Positions 17,983 to 28,417 of a stretch of 64,000 nt of DNA are shown here, piece by piece. A model generated the notes under the pieces. The model saw only the letters and a program-made list of their open reading frames with translations. It was not told where the DNA came from and did no database searches. This DNA comes from FEN-1099 sp964511015 (GTDB lineage Bacteria; Lernaellota; Lernaellaia; Lernaellales; Lernaellaceae): assembly GCA_964511015.1 (NCBI GenBank), contig CAZEDX010000004.1, positions 29,193 to 93,192 of the forward strand, given 5' to 3'. Made by a program: the position numbers and the translations under genes. The first letter of the stretch is position 1. Every line of letters starts with the position of its first letter.

Positions 17983-19260
17983 CTAGGCCTTTGACAAGGC
18001 CTGATCGAGATCGGTGACAATATCATCGATGTGTTCCAGCCCGACCGAGAGCCGGATCAGATCGTTGCCCACGCCACTCGCCTCGCGTTCGGCATCGCTG
18101 AGTTGGCGGTGCGTGGTGGACGCCGGGTGGATGATCAGCGAACGCGTGTCGCCGATGTTGGCCAGCAGCGACCAGAGCTTCACGCTGTTGATCAGCCGCC
18201 GTCCGGCTTCCAAACCGCCCCGCACGCCGAAGGCAATCAGGCCGCCGGTGCCGCGCGGCAGATAACGGCGCGCGCGATCGTGCGCGGGGTCGCCCGGCAG
18301 ACCCGGGTAGCGCACCCAGGCGACCTTGGCGTGCCCGGCCAGCCAGCGCGCCAGCGCCAGGGCGTTTTCAGAGTGGCGCTGCATGCGCAGGCTCAGCGTC
18401 TCCAAGCCTTGGAGGAAGGTGAAGGCGTTGAACGGCGAGAGCGCCGGGCCGAGGTCGCGCATGCCTTCCAGCCGCGCCCTGGCGATGAACGCCGCCGCGC
18501 CGAAGGCCTCGCTCAGCCGCAGACCGTGGTAGCCGGGGTTGGGCGCGCCGAATTCGGGAAAGCGCCCGCTGTCCCACGCGAAGTTCCCGCCGTCGACGAT
18601 GACTCCGCCGATCGACAACCCGTGTCCGCCGATGAATTTGGTCGCGCTGTGCACGACGATGTTCGCGCCGTGCTCGAACGGCCGAAACAGCGCCGGGGTC
18701 GCCAGCGTGTTGTCGACGACAAGCGGCACTTGTGCCTCGGTGGCGATGGCCGCCAGCGCGGCGAAGTCCGGAACATTCAGCCGCGGGTTGCCGATCGTCT
18801 CGCAATACAGCGCCTTGGTGCGGTCGTTGATGGCCGCGCGCACCTGGGCGAGGTTGTCGATGTCGACGAACCGCGCGGTGATGCCCAGCCGGGGCAAGGT
18901 GTGCCGAAACAGGTTGTACGTGCCGCCATAAAGGGTGGTCGCGCTGACGAACTCATCGCCGGCCTTCATCAGCGTCAGCACCGTCAGCACTTCCGCCGCA
19001 TGACCCGACGCGGGGGCCAGCGCGCCGACCCCGCCTTCCAACGCCGCCAGACGTTTCTCGAACACCTCGACGGTCGGATTGCTGAGGCGCGAATAGATAT
19101 GCCCCGCTTCTTTCAGATCGAACAGAGCGGCCGCATGGTCGGCATCGCGAAAGACATAGCTGGTGGTCTGGTAGATCGGCACCGCGCGCGCGCCGGTGGT
19201 CGGCTCCGGTTCGTAGCCGGCGTGCAGCGCCAGCGTCTCGAATTTCTTTTTCTCGGTCAT
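17983..19260 (-). CDS. metY: O-acetylhomoserine sulfhydrylase (PLP enzyme)
   Basis: The protein has 425 residues from ATG 19260, behind GGGAGC; the open frame extends 19 codons further without support. It is a Cys/Met-metabolism PLP enzyme: LALHAGYEP start, YSRLSNPT, PASGHAAE, the Asp in VDNTLATP and the PLP-binding Lys in SATKFIGGHG. With metX next to it, direct sulfhydrylation of O-acetylhomoserine to homocysteine is the likely reaction. It is the first gene of the operon; no SAM riboswitch is visible in the 73 bp upstream. Confidence 0.92.
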   Translation of the reverse strand: MTEKKKFETLALHAGYEPEPTTGARAVPIYQTTSYVFRDADHAAALFDLKEAGHIYSRLSNPTVEVFEKRLAALEGGVGALAPASGHAAEVLTVLTLMKAGDEFVSATTLYGGTYNLFRHTLPRLGITARFVDIDNLAQVRAAINDRTKALYCETIGNPRLNVPDFAALAAIATEAQVPLVVDNTLATPALFRPFEHGANIVVHSATKFIGGHGLSIGGVIVDGGNFAWDSGRFPEFGAPNPGYHGLRLSEAFGAAAFIARARLEGMRDLGPALSPFNAFTFLQGLETLSLRMQRHSENALALARWLAGHAKVAWVRYPGLPGDPAHDRARRYLPRGTGGLIAFGVRGGLEAGRRLINSVKLWSLLANIGDTRSLIIHPASTTHRQLSDAEREASGVGNDLIRLSVGLEHIDDIVTDLDQALSKA

Positions 19261-19333
19261 CGCCGCTCCCGTGACGCAATTGTTTCTTCGCATCTCACGC
19301 CAGCGCCCGGGAGTCAACCAGCCAGGGCGGCGC

Positions 19334-21541
19334 TCACTCCGGATCGCACGGTCCGGAGCAGTACTGCACGATATTTCCGTTGAGCAGGAATTCCATCACC
19401 TGGTCCATCGCATTGGGCAGGAAGCACATATCCTGATGCACGCCGTTGTCGTTTTCCGGCGGCACGTTGCTCTCCGGCGGCATGTAGTAGGCCGTTTGAT
19501 CGACCAGTTCGTACTGCACCATCACGCTGGCCGTCGTCGGCGAACCGTATTCGTCCAGCCCGAACGCGTCGTAGATCGAGGGCGACATCTGGCCGACACC
19601 GATGGCGCGCGCCAGCATATCGGTGGTCATGTTGGCCACCAGGCAATCGCCGATCGATTCCTGAATCAACACCGCGCGGCCTGCCGGCGCGTCCGGCAGC
19701 GGGTCCTTGAACATCAGGCGCGTCAGGTTGACCGGGTCGGACAGGTCGAATCGCGTCTGGAAGAAGGCGATGGCGAACTGCTCGACCAGCGGGTCGGGAT
19801 AGAACAGGTCCATGTAGAACTTGATCGGCACCCAGACGATCGAGCGCGGAATCAGGTTGAGCCACACCGAGCCCGGCACGGCCAGTGCGCCGCGCTGAAT
19901 GCGGTTGGAGATCGAAACAAACGACGAGCCCTGAATGCCACCCAGGCTCACGCCGTAGTAGTACACTTTGGTGTCGTCGATCAGGTCCTGGTTGAAGTTG
20001 ATCCGCGTGTCGTCTTCCAACTGCCCCAGCGCCAACTCGGTCAACACCACGTTGTTGACCAGCGACTGCTGCAAGCGGTCGGTCACCAGCGAAATGCGAT
20101 TCAGGTTGGGCAGGATTTCGTTGATGATCAACTCCAGATCGCCGTCGGTCAGGCCGATCCAGTCGGTCGCCACAACAATCACCCCGGCCTCTTCCGCCAT
20201 CTGCTGCAGCGTCGGCCCGGGCCAGCTTTCCAGGTAGTCGCGGCCGTTGCCGAAAATTCCGTGTCCGAAAACCATCAGCGGCAGCGGCTGGCCGGAGGTC
20301 ACGGCCTTTTTCGGAATGACCATCGTGAACTCGAACCAGGCATTGTCGTCCTGGCGGATCGGGTGATGGTCGGTGTCGTACACGATTTCGTTTTCCGCCG
20401 TTAGGAAGTTGGGCACCTCGAAGTTGCCCTCAACCAGGCGCGCCACATATTCGTTCGGGTTGTCGACGATTCTGGTGATCTCATAGCCCAAAGTCTTCTG
20501 ACCGATCTCCGCCAGCGCGACTTCGCGCATCGACAGCACCGAACCCAGCAGGTAGTCCTTGCTGGCCACCATGAAATCCCACACCAGCAAGAGGCTCTGC
20601 CGCTGGTAGCCGTGGTTTTCCAGGAAAGCGAAGATTTCTTCGTAGTGCGGCCGGATCGCCTCGATGATCGCATTGTCGGTGATCACGCCGTCGCGCAGGG
20701 CGGCGAACGCCGGCGGCGAGGTGAGCGGGGCGCCGGTGTTGTCGGTCAGATCGTTGGTCATCACCACCAGGTGGCGCTGGCCCATCTCCATCGGCTCGGT
20801 TGGCCGGATGATCAACAGGTAGCGGTTGGGAAACAGATCTTTGCGGTTCATGTCCATCTCCGACATGAACATCACCCGCTGGCCGGATTCGTAGTTGAAC
20901 AACGCGATCGGCGCATCGGCATAGAACGACTTGTACAGTTCGTACTGCCCGATCAGTTGGGTCGGTTCGATATCCACGCCGAAATGGACCAGGATCGGGC
21001 CGGCCGGCGACACGCCGTCGGCGGTGTTGGTCGGGCCCATGTCGATCGACGGCATGATGCCGGTGGGGATGGTGTCATCCGGGTAGTTCACCCGCACGCC
21101 GGTGGGGCTCGTCGCGTCCTCGATCTGAAACACGGCGCTCGGATACGGCAGGTAGCACTCGTCGCTGGTCATGAAGTAGTTGCAGCCTTCTTCCAGCTCG
21201 AGATGAATCGGCTCGGTTGTGTCGTCGTCGGCGGTGTCGTCGTCGACCGCGTCGTCGTCCACCGCGTCGTCATCGACGGCGTCATCGTCAACGGCATCGT
21301 CGTCGACCGCGTCGTCGTCGACGGTGTCGTCGTCAACCACATCGTCGTCGGCATCGTCGTCCACGGCGTCGTCGTCACTGTCGTCGTCGGTCACGGCATC
21401 GTCATCGGCCGTATCGTCGTCGAAGGTGTCGTCATCGGCGTCGTCATCGGAAGAATCCGAATCGTTGGCACAACCCAATGCCAGCAAAGCAGCAAGCAGG
21501 AGAGACACAACTATCCGCAAAAAGAGAGTGATTGGCTGCAT
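19334..21541 (-). CDS. Alpha/beta-hydrolase lipoprotein with a very long Asp-rich linker
   Basis: The protein has 735 residues from ATG 21541. Lipobox LALGC places the lipidated Cys at 24. Residues 32-107 are an Asp-rich linker, largely a five-residue DDDAV repeat. The remainder is an alpha/beta-hydrolase-like domain with HG oxyanion segment VFGHGIFGNG, nucleophile elbow YYGVSLGGIQGS, a candidate Asp in ESIGDCL and a candidate His in NGVHQDMCF. It resembles large bacterial lipase/esterase-type lipoproteins; substrate unknown. It lies 73 bp upstream of metY on the same strand, and the GH28 lipoprotein lies behind it. Confidence 0.8.
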   Translation of the reverse strand: MQPITLFLRIVVSLLLAALLALGCANDSDSSDDDADDDTFDDDTADDDAVTDDDSDDDAVDDDADDDVVDDDTVDDDAVDDDAVDDDAVDDDAVDDDAVDDDTADDDTTEPIHLELEEGCNYFMTSDECYLPYPSAVFQIEDATSPTGVRVNYPDDTIPTGIMPSIDMGPTNTADGVSPAGPILVHFGVDIEPTQLIGQYELYKSFYADAPIALFNYESGQRVMFMSEMDMNRKDLFPNRYLLIIRPTEPMEMGQRHLVVMTNDLTDNTGAPLTSPPAFAALRDGVITDNAIIEAIRPHYEEIFAFLENHGYQRQSLLLVWDFMVASKDYLLGSVLSMREVALAEIGQKTLGYEITRIVDNPNEYVARLVEGNFEVPNFLTAENEIVYDTDHHPIRQDDNAWFEFTMVIPKKAVTSGQPLPLMVFGHGIFGNGRDYLESWPGPTLQQMAEEAGVIVVATDWIGLTDGDLELIINEILPNLNRISLVTDRLQQSLVNNVVLTELALGQLEDDTRINFNQDLIDDTKVYYYGVSLGGIQGSSFVSISNRIQRGALAVPGSVWLNLIPRSIVWVPIKFYMDLFYPDPLVEQFAIAFFQTRFDLSDPVNLTRLMFKDPLPDAPAGRAVLIQESIGDCLVANMTTDMLARAIGVGQMSPSIYDAFGLDEYGSPTTASVMVQYELVDQTAYYMPPESNVPPENDNGVHQDMCFLPNAMDQVMEFLLNGNIVQYCSGPCDPE
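21221..21448 (-). repeat. Coding repeat: Asp-rich linker (DDDAV units)
   Basis: This codes for residues 32-107 of the hydrolase lipoprotein: tandem units of three Asp plus one or two of Ala, Val or Thr. Units use both GAC and GAT and different Ala and Val codons, so the array is not a recent slippage product. Confidence 0.9.
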
Positions 21542-21635
21542 GGTTCTTTCGCCCCGATCAAATCAAACTAGAAACGGTCCCAACACAAAGCGGCGAAAAT
21601 GTACCACGATTCACCCAATCGGACAACACGGCGCG

Positions 21636-23159
21636 TCATTCGGGACAGGCTTCCACCTCGCCGGTTCGGTCGTAAACCCAGGCGCCGGCATCCAGCCCGG
21701 CCGCATCCACCTGGTGCACATCGTCGTAGACCACCGCCGGCCGCGTGTCGCCGACGCTGGTGGTGAAGTTGACGTCCGCCGCATAGCGCAAGCAGCCGTT
21801 CACATGGCGCGCAAACAGGCCGAAGGCGGGGAATTTGCCGAAGTATGTCGCGTCGGGGTAGTCGGTTTCGCGTTCGGGCGGGACGATGTCCTTCTGCGAT
21901 TCGTCGCCGCCTTCCGACGAGACGATCTGCACGTTTTCCAGCGTCACGCCGTCGATGTTGTGGCCGGGAATGCCCATGATGGAAGCGGTCAGCGAAGCAT
22001 CGTCCACCTCGATGTTGCGCAACAACACGGCGTCGATTGTGCCAGGCACCGTCAGATCGCCCCGCAGCCGGCGTTGCAGCCGGATGAAGAACGGCGCCTG
22101 CACGGCGGTAACCTGAATGTTCTCCACCGTGATGTCGGCCAGGTTCGCGCCGTCGTCGGAGATCAGGGCGATCGCCGAAATGCAGCGCGTGCCCGGGAAC
22201 GATTCGACCGTGGCTTGCACCACCGAATCGCGGAAGGTGATATCGCGGAAATCGCGCTCGGTCTCGGTGCCGATTTTGAAGCCGTTGGCCCAGCCCGCCA
22301 GCACGCAGTCGTGGATGTCGATGTCATACGATTCGCGGCGCCATTCGTCTTCGCTGTTCTTGAGCACGATGCAGTCGTCGCCGGTTTCGATGTCGCAATG
22401 AGCGATTTCGACATGGCGGCAACCTTCCAGGTCGATCCCGTCGGTATTCGGGTCGACCAGACTGCCGCCGGCCGGGTTGCGGATGGTCACTTGTTCGATC
22501 AACACCTCGTCGCAAGCCAGCAGATGCAAGGTCCATTTGGGCGATTGCGTCAGCCGCACATCGCGCACGGTGACCCGCTGTGCATCGATGATCTTGATCA
22601 GGCGCGACGGTCGCCACAGGCCGAGCACCGCTTTCCACCACCAGTTCTCGCCGTTGCCGTCGATGGTGCCCGGGCCTTCGATGCCGATGTCGGTCACCGA
22701 CTCGGCCAGCACCAGCGCCGGGTGGTCCGGGTCGTAGTCGCCCTTGGCGGTCGAAGCCAGCAGGGTCGCCTGCGCCTGCACCACCAGGGTGATGCCCGAG
22801 CGGAGGCGGATCGTGCCGGAGTAGTACTCGCCCGGCTCCAAGACGACCGCGCCTCCGCCTTGGGCGGCGCAATCGTCGATCGCGTTCTGGATCGCCGCGG
22901 TGTCGAGTGTTGTGCCGTCGCCGGCGGCGCCGTAGTCTTGCACCAGGCATTGGACGGCCGGCACGGTATCGTCGTCGCCGGCGTCGTCGTCAGCCGCGTC
23001 ATCGTCCGCCGCGTCATCATCGGCCGCGTCGTCGTCAGCGTCATCGTCCGCCGACGCATCGTCATCGGCGTCGTCGTCCGCGCCGGCACAAGCGACGGCC
23101 CAAATCAGTCCGCCCACCGCCATCAGCAGCAGTATCACACGGTATTTCTTTTCCATCAT
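21636..23159 (-). CDS. GH28 polygalacturonase-like lipoprotein with Asp-rich linker
   Basis: The protein has about 507 residues; ATG 23159 or the next codon 23156 is the start, the earlier GTG 23168 less likely. Lipobox AVAC is followed at once by an Asp-rich linker of about 37 residues (DDDAA units). The catalytic domain is a right-handed beta-helix with GH28 signatures: NTDGID, GDDCIVLK and GFKIGTETE, the last replacing the usual RIK region. The start LVQDYGAAGDGTTLDTAAIQNAI is typical of pectin-degrading beta-helix enzymes. It should hydrolyse galacturonan-type or related plant polysaccharide at the cell surface. Confidence 0.85.
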   Translation of the reverse strand: MMEKKYRVILLLMAVGGLIWAVACAGADDDADDDASADDDADDDAADDDAADDDAADDDAGDDDTVPAVQCLVQDYGAAGDGTTLDTAAIQNAIDDCAAQGGGAVVLEPGEYYSGTIRLRSGITLVVQAQATLLASTAKGDYDPDHPALVLAESVTDIGIEGPGTIDGNGENWWWKAVLGLWRPSRLIKIIDAQRVTVRDVRLTQSPKWTLHLLACDEVLIEQVTIRNPAGGSLVDPNTDGIDLEGCRHVEIAHCDIETGDDCIVLKNSEDEWRRESYDIDIHDCVLAGWANGFKIGTETERDFRDITFRDSVVQATVESFPGTRCISAIALISDDGANLADITVENIQVTAVQAPFFIRLQRRLRGDLTVPGTIDAVLLRNIEVDDASLTASIMGIPGHNIDGVTLENVQIVSSEGGDESQKDIVPPERETDYPDATYFGKFPAFGLFARHVNGCLRYAADVNFTTSVGDTRPAVVYDDVHQVDAAGLDAGAWVYDRTGEVEACPE

Positions 23160-23411
23160 CGTCCCCACGCTCGGCCCGTTTCCCCTTTCTCCCTACCAGC
23201 ATCGCCGGGTCCGGGCAAGAGAGTACAAAGAACTGTGCCAGTTGGCACCTCCCGCGGCACGCCCGCCGGGAGCTCGGCCGAGGGGTGTGCATCTTGCCTC
23301 CCCCCCGCCGGTGCTCTATCATTTCGCCACCTGCAGGCCAGCCGGTGGCAATCGGCTTATTGTTTGGAAGCAGCGTTGTTGCGGCAATTCAGCTACGAAA
23401 GGACAGGTAAG

Positions 23412-25175
23412 ATGAAGCGGTTCGTATTCCTGATCAGCGTGTTGTTACTGGTCACGGCCGGGGCGGCTTGGGCCGAGTACGGCACGTGGGAAGATCTGTA
23501 CAGCGCGGCGGGTCCGGCCGGCATGACCAACTCGGCCTTTATGGGCATCAGCGTCGGCAGCGACACGAATCTGTACACCGTCGGCATGGCGCAGACCGGC
23601 GCGACGGACATGGTATCCGGCTGGGCCAGCAGCGACGGCGGCAACAGCTGGGATCCCGTCGTCGAAGCGCATGCGGGCGCCGATCCGTGCGACATGCTGC
23701 TACTGATGCAGTTCATGATGGCCACTGCGGCTCCCGGCCCCGATTCGGCGTTGTTCGTCGGCTTCGGCCCCGACCCGGAATGCCTCGAACAGTACACCGA
23801 TCCGCTGTGCTTGTTCGTCTGCATGTTCACCATGAAACCGGTCATCTATTACACCGATGACGGCGGCCAGACTGTTTCGATGGCCACCACCGGCCCGAAC
23901 GTCATGAAAACCCCGACCGCGATCGACTTCGCCAACGACAGCGACACGGTGGGTTACATCGGCGGCGGCGAAAACCTGCTGATGAAGACGACCGACGCGG
24001 GTTTGACCTGGACGAACATCACCACCCTGCCTAGCGGCTCCTTCACCGCGAACGACCTCGACTTCCTGACCGAAGACATCGGCTTCATGGTGTCGGGCGA
24101 CGTGGAAGGCGACGACGACACCGCCGACGACGATACCTGGTTCGATGACGACTCCTGGTGGCCGGACGAGGAAGAGAAGAGCGTCGAAGAACCCGAAGCG
24201 GGTTCGCTCGAAGCCGTCCAGAAGGTCTATGCCCGCGGGCTGCACCGCTGGCGCTTCATCAACGATGCGGACTACCGCCTCGCCTATCTGGCCAAGCACC
24301 CGAACTTCGGCAGCAAGGGCCTGAACGGCAAGCTCTATCGCACCACCGACGGCGGCGCGACCTGGGACATGCTGTACAGCGATGCCAACGCGTCGTTCCT
24401 GCAGATTCAGATGATCGATGAAAACACCGGCTGGATCCTGACCGAGCCGGTTTCGACGGCGTGGCCGCCCTTCGGCCTGTTCAAGACGGTCGACGGCGGT
24501 CAGAGCTGGGTTGACTACACCGACCGCGTTCCGTACCAGACGCTGGACAACCAGGGTTACGGCTGGGCGATTTCGGCCATGACCTTTAACCCCAGCGGCC
24601 AGACCGGCTTCCTCGGCGGCGGCGGCCAGAAGCTTTCGTACAAGTCGATTCTCTTCTATACCATCGACGGCGGCGAAACCTGGGCATTCGACGACAGCAT
24701 CATGGACTGGGGCCACCCGATCCTGAGCTTCGCCTGGAACGGCAACAACATGGCCTGGCAGGCCGGTTTCGACCTGAGCATCTACAAGTACACCCAGGCG
24801 AACACCGCGCCGATTGCCGACGCGGGTGAAGACCAGAGCGTGTCGTTGAACACCGTGGTCACGCTCGACGGCTCCGCTTCGTACGATCCGGACGGCGACA
24901 CGTTGACCTACGCCTGGGAACAGATCAGCGGCCCGACGGTCACGTTGACCGGCGCCGACGGCGCCCAACCGACGTTCACCGGCGCGGAAGCGGGCGATTA
25001 CGAATTCCTGCTCACGGTGACCGACTCGTATCCGGAATCGTCCACCGATTCGGTGGTGATCACCGTCTCCTCGACCGGCGATGACGATAGCGATGACGAC
25101 ACCGACGACGATGGCGACGATGACGACGCCAGCGGCGGCGACGACGATGACGACGACAGCGGCTGCGGCTGCTGA
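23412..25175 (+). CDS. Secreted BNR/Ycf48-like propeller protein with PKD-like domain and Asp-rich GCGC tail
   Basis: The protein has 587 residues from ATG 23412; the open frame stretches far upstream only because the neighbouring Asp-linker genes are repetitive. Signal peptide ends AWA (about residue 22). The body has BNR/Asp-box motifs (SSDGGNSW, TDDGGQTV, TTDAGLTW, TTDGGATW, TVDGGQSW, TIDGGETW) typical of sialidase-like or Ycf48-like propellers. An Asp-rich loop interrupts it near 235-255. A PKD/REJ-like domain (about 467-553: ADAGEDQSV, LDGSASYDPDGD) follows, then about 30 Asp-rich residues and a terminal Ser-Gly-Cys-Gly-Cys. No catalytic residues are recognised; a binding or structural surface role is likely. 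Transcribed divergently from the GH28 gene. Confidence 0.83.
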   Translation: MKRFVFLISVLLLVTAGAAWAEYGTWEDLYSAAGPAGMTNSAFMGISVGSDTNLYTVGMAQTGATDMVSGWASSDGGNSWDPVVEAHAGADPCDMLLLMQFMMATAAPGPDSALFVGFGPDPECLEQYTDPLCLFVCMFTMKPVIYYTDDGGQTVSMATTGPNVMKTPTAIDFANDSDTVGYIGGGENLLMKTTDAGLTWTNITTLPSGSFTANDLDFLTEDIGFMVSGDVEGDDDTADDDTWFDDDSWWPDEEEKSVEEPEAGSLEAVQKVYARGLHRWRFINDADYRLAYLAKHPNFGSKGLNGKLYRTTDGGATWDMLYSDANASFLQIQMIDENTGWILTEPVSTAWPPFGLFKTVDGGQSWVDYTDRVPYQTLDNQGYGWAISAMTFNPSGQTGFLGGGGQKLSYKSILFYTIDGGETWAFDDSIMDWGHPILSFAWNGNNMAWQAGFDLSIYKYTQANTAPIADAGEDQSVSLNTVVTLDGSASYDPDGDTLTYAWEQISGPTVTLTGADGAQPTFTGAEAGDYEFLLTVTDSYPESSTDSVVITVSSTGDDDSDDDTDDDGDDDDASGGDDDDDDSGCGC

Positions 25176-25240
25176 GTGAATTCAGAGTCGAGAGTCTCCG
25201 GACGGGAGTCGGAAGACTCGTGACCGGAAAATCAACGCCA

Positions 25241-25270
25241 AGGGGCGAACCGGCCGGTTCGCCCCTTTTT
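25241..25270 (+). terminator. Rho-independent terminator
   Basis: A 26-bp palindrome (25241-25266, arms AGGGGCGAACCGG and reverse complement) runs into a T tract at 25266-25270. It lies 65 bp after the propeller-protein stop codon. Confidence 0.88.
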
Positions 25271-25322
25271 GTTTTCTTCCCCTTGCTGGTCGAGGGGGCG
25301 CGTGATAATTTCCGCGCGATTT

Positions 25323-25379
25323 CGGGGCGTGGCGCAGCCTGGTAGCGCACCTGCCTTGGGCGCANNNNNNNNNNCCCGA
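25323..25379 (+). tRNA. tRNA-Pro (TGG), interrupted by an assembly gap
   Basis: The first 42 bases match tRNA-Pro: acceptor CGGGGCG, D-arm with GGCGCAGCCTGGTAGCGC, and the 5' anticodon arm CCTGC with loop CTTGGGC (anticodon TGG). Ten Ns (25365-25374) follow the start of the 3' anticodon stem. After the gap, CCCGA fits the last acceptor bases plus the discriminator; no CCA is encoded. A normal tRNA would need about 30 bases in the gap. Confidence 0.85.
25365..25374. other. Assembly gap (10 N)
   Basis: Ten undetermined bases lie inside tRNA-Pro. From the tRNA on both sides the missing sequence should be about 30 nt, so the gap length is a placeholder. All downstream coordinates carry this uncertainty. 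Confidence 0.95.
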
Positions 25380-25411
25380 CTTCCGGCCACAATGCCGGCG
25401 TCGGACAAACG

Positions 25412-26269
25412 ATGAGGGAAACCTGGACGGTGCTGCGTCTGTTGACGTGGTGCCGTGAATACTTTGCCACCAAGGGGATCGCCACCCCCCGCCTCGACGG
25501 CGAGGTGCTGCTGGCACACGTACTCGAGGTCGATCGCGTCGGCTTGTATCTGCGCTACGACCAGCCGCTGCAGGCCGAGGAATTGCACCGGTGCCGCGCA
25601 GTGGGGCGCCGCCGCGCCACCCGCGAGCCGGTCGCGCATTTGGTGGGAACCAAAGAGTTCTACGGGTTGTCTTTCCTGACAGACGCGCGCGCGTTGGTGC
25701 CGCGTCCGGACACCGAAACACTAGTCGATTACGTGCTGGCCGCCCTGCCGGAAGAGGCGCTGACCATCGCCGATGTCGGCGTGGGCACCGGTTGCATCGC
25801 GCTGACCTTGCTGTCCCACCGGCCGGCGTGGCGCGCGGTGGCGGTCGATGCCTCGCCCGACGCCCTGGCGCTGGCCGCCGCCAACGCCGAGCGGCTGGAG
25901 CTCGCCGACCGCGTGCGGTTCGTGTCCGGTTCGCTGCTGGACGGCGTCGATGAGCCGCTGGCGGCGGTGGTGAGCAATCCGCCCTATTTGACGACGGCGG
26001 AATGCGAATGCCCGCAACCGGAAGTGGCGCATGACCCGCGGTTGGCGCTCGACGGCGGTCCCGACGGGCTGGATGTGATCCGGCTGCTCGTCGGCGAGGC
26101 CGCACGCAAGCTGCCGGCGGGGGGCTTGCTGGCGCTCGAAATCGGGCAGGGGCAAGATAAGGCCGTGCGCGAGTTGATTGCCCGCGACGGCCGCTACGAA
26201 GAAGTCGAGGTGCGCCCGGATCTGGCGGGGATCGCCCGCGTGGTCGGCGCGCGCAAAAAGGAGAACTAG
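25412..26269 (+). CDS. prmC: Release-factor glutamine methyltransferase
   Basis: The protein has 285 residues, the usual length. An N-terminal helical domain is followed by a SAM-dependent methyltransferase with SAM loop ADVGVGTGCIALTL and catalytic NPPY at 189-192. PrmC methylates the Gln of the GGQ motif in release factors 1 and 2. The usual neighbour prfA is not here; instead tRNA-Pro lies just upstream and murA starts directly after the TAG stop, so prmC and murA are co-transcribed. Confidence 0.93.
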   Translation: MRETWTVLRLLTWCREYFATKGIATPRLDGEVLLAHVLEVDRVGLYLRYDQPLQAEELHRCRAVGRRRATREPVAHLVGTKEFYGLSFLTDARALVPRPDTETLVDYVLAALPEEALTIADVGVGTGCIALTLLSHRPAWRAVAVDASPDALALAAANAERLELADRVRFVSGSLLDGVDEPLAAVVSNPPYLTTAECECPQPEVAHDPRLALDGGPDGLDVIRLLVGEAARKLPAGGLLALEIGQGQDKAVRELIARDGRYEEVEVRPDLAGIARVVGARKKEN

Positions 26270-27535
<1,266 letters not shown>

Positions 27536-27684
27536 TAGGCTATAGGCTATAGGTTTTAAGCTGTAGGATGCCATTGTACGTCGTGCGATGACCGCTCCTT
27601 TCATGCGAGCCATCTCGTTGCCCCATCCGAACGAAGCGTGGTAGACAACTCTTGTGAGCCGTATTCACTTGGGAGGGTTAAGTT

Positions 27685-28362
27685 ATGACCAGTCTGCTGT
27701 TGGCCACGTTCCTGGCGCTGACGACCGTTGGCGATCTGCCGGATACGATCATTTTTCTCGAGGGTTTTGAAGACGCGTTCCCCCCAGAAGGCTGGCAGGT
27801 CGTACAAACCAACCCCGGTCATTTCTGGACGCAGGTCGATTCCGCCCCCGGCGGCATCGGCCCGTACAAAGACAACCTCTTCTTGTGGATCGAAGCCGAC
27901 GCTGCGCCGTCAGACGAATGGCTCATTACACCGTCCATCGATCTAGGCCCGTATGAGGTAGTCGATTTCAATGCGGCGCTCATCGGTTCAGACGACGAAG
28001 CTCCTCCCGCTACCACGTCGTTCCTGATCAGCAACGACGACGGCAATTCGTGGGAAGAAATCTTCGCCTGGCCGGGCGGCGTGTACGACTACGATCCCTA
28101 CCTGGAGCCCTTCGAGTGGTTCGGTCTCGCGGTGGACGTTTCGGAACACGTCGGCGAAGTCGTGCGGTTCGCAATGCGTTACGCGGGCCAGAACGGTGAG
28201 CCAATGGGTCTGGATCAAGTTTGGGTTTGGGCCGGTCCAGTCCCTGACGACGATAACCCGTCGGATGACGATGCTTCCGACGACGACGCCTCTGACGATG
28301 ACCATGTGTCTGATGACGACAGCGTGGACGACGACGACGACTCGGACGGCTGCGGCTGCTGA
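27685..28362 (+). CDS. Choice-of-anchor J-like secreted protein with Asp-rich GCGC tail
   Basis: The protein has 225 residues from ATG 27685, 8 nt after GGGAGG. A short hydrophobic N-terminus (about 1-16) acts as signal. The body begins FLEGFEDAFPPEGWQVV and continues with DEWLITPSIDLG and FLISNDDGNSWEEIF, the pattern of choice-of-anchor J/cleaved-adhesin beta-sandwich domains that bind carbohydrate or mediate adhesion. From about 188 it is Asp-rich in four- and five-residue units and ends Asp-Gly-Cys-Gly-Cys. It is the smallest of the tail proteins: one domain, the linker and the tail. Confidence 0.8.
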   Translation: MTSLLLATFLALTTVGDLPDTIIFLEGFEDAFPPEGWQVVQTNPGHFWTQVDSAPGGIGPYKDNLFLWIEADAAPSDEWLITPSIDLGPYEVVDFNAALIGSDDEAPPATTSFLISNDDGNSWEEIFAWPGGVYDYDPYLEPFEWFGLAVDVSEHVGEVVRFAMRYAGQNGEPMGLDQVWVWAGPVPDDDNPSDDDASDDDASDDDHVSDDDSVDDDDDSDGCGC

Positions 28363-28417
28363 AGAGTCTGTCCCTATCTAAGAAGACGAAACAGCGGGAG
28401 TTGACGGGGGATTCGCC

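Noticed and set aside
19261..19333. SAM riboswitch ahead of the methionine operon
   Set aside because: Only 73 bp separate metY from the upstream gene and no SAM-box core is visible.
21219..23411. 5' extension of the propeller-protein reading frame over two other genes
   Set aside because: It runs antisense through the Asp-rich repeats of the hydrolase and GH28 genes as poly-Ser. The true start is ATG 23412 with a signal peptide.
27536..27575. Short repeats (GGCTATAGGCTATAGG) after murA
   Set aside because: Two imperfect 8-bp units only; too little to call an element.
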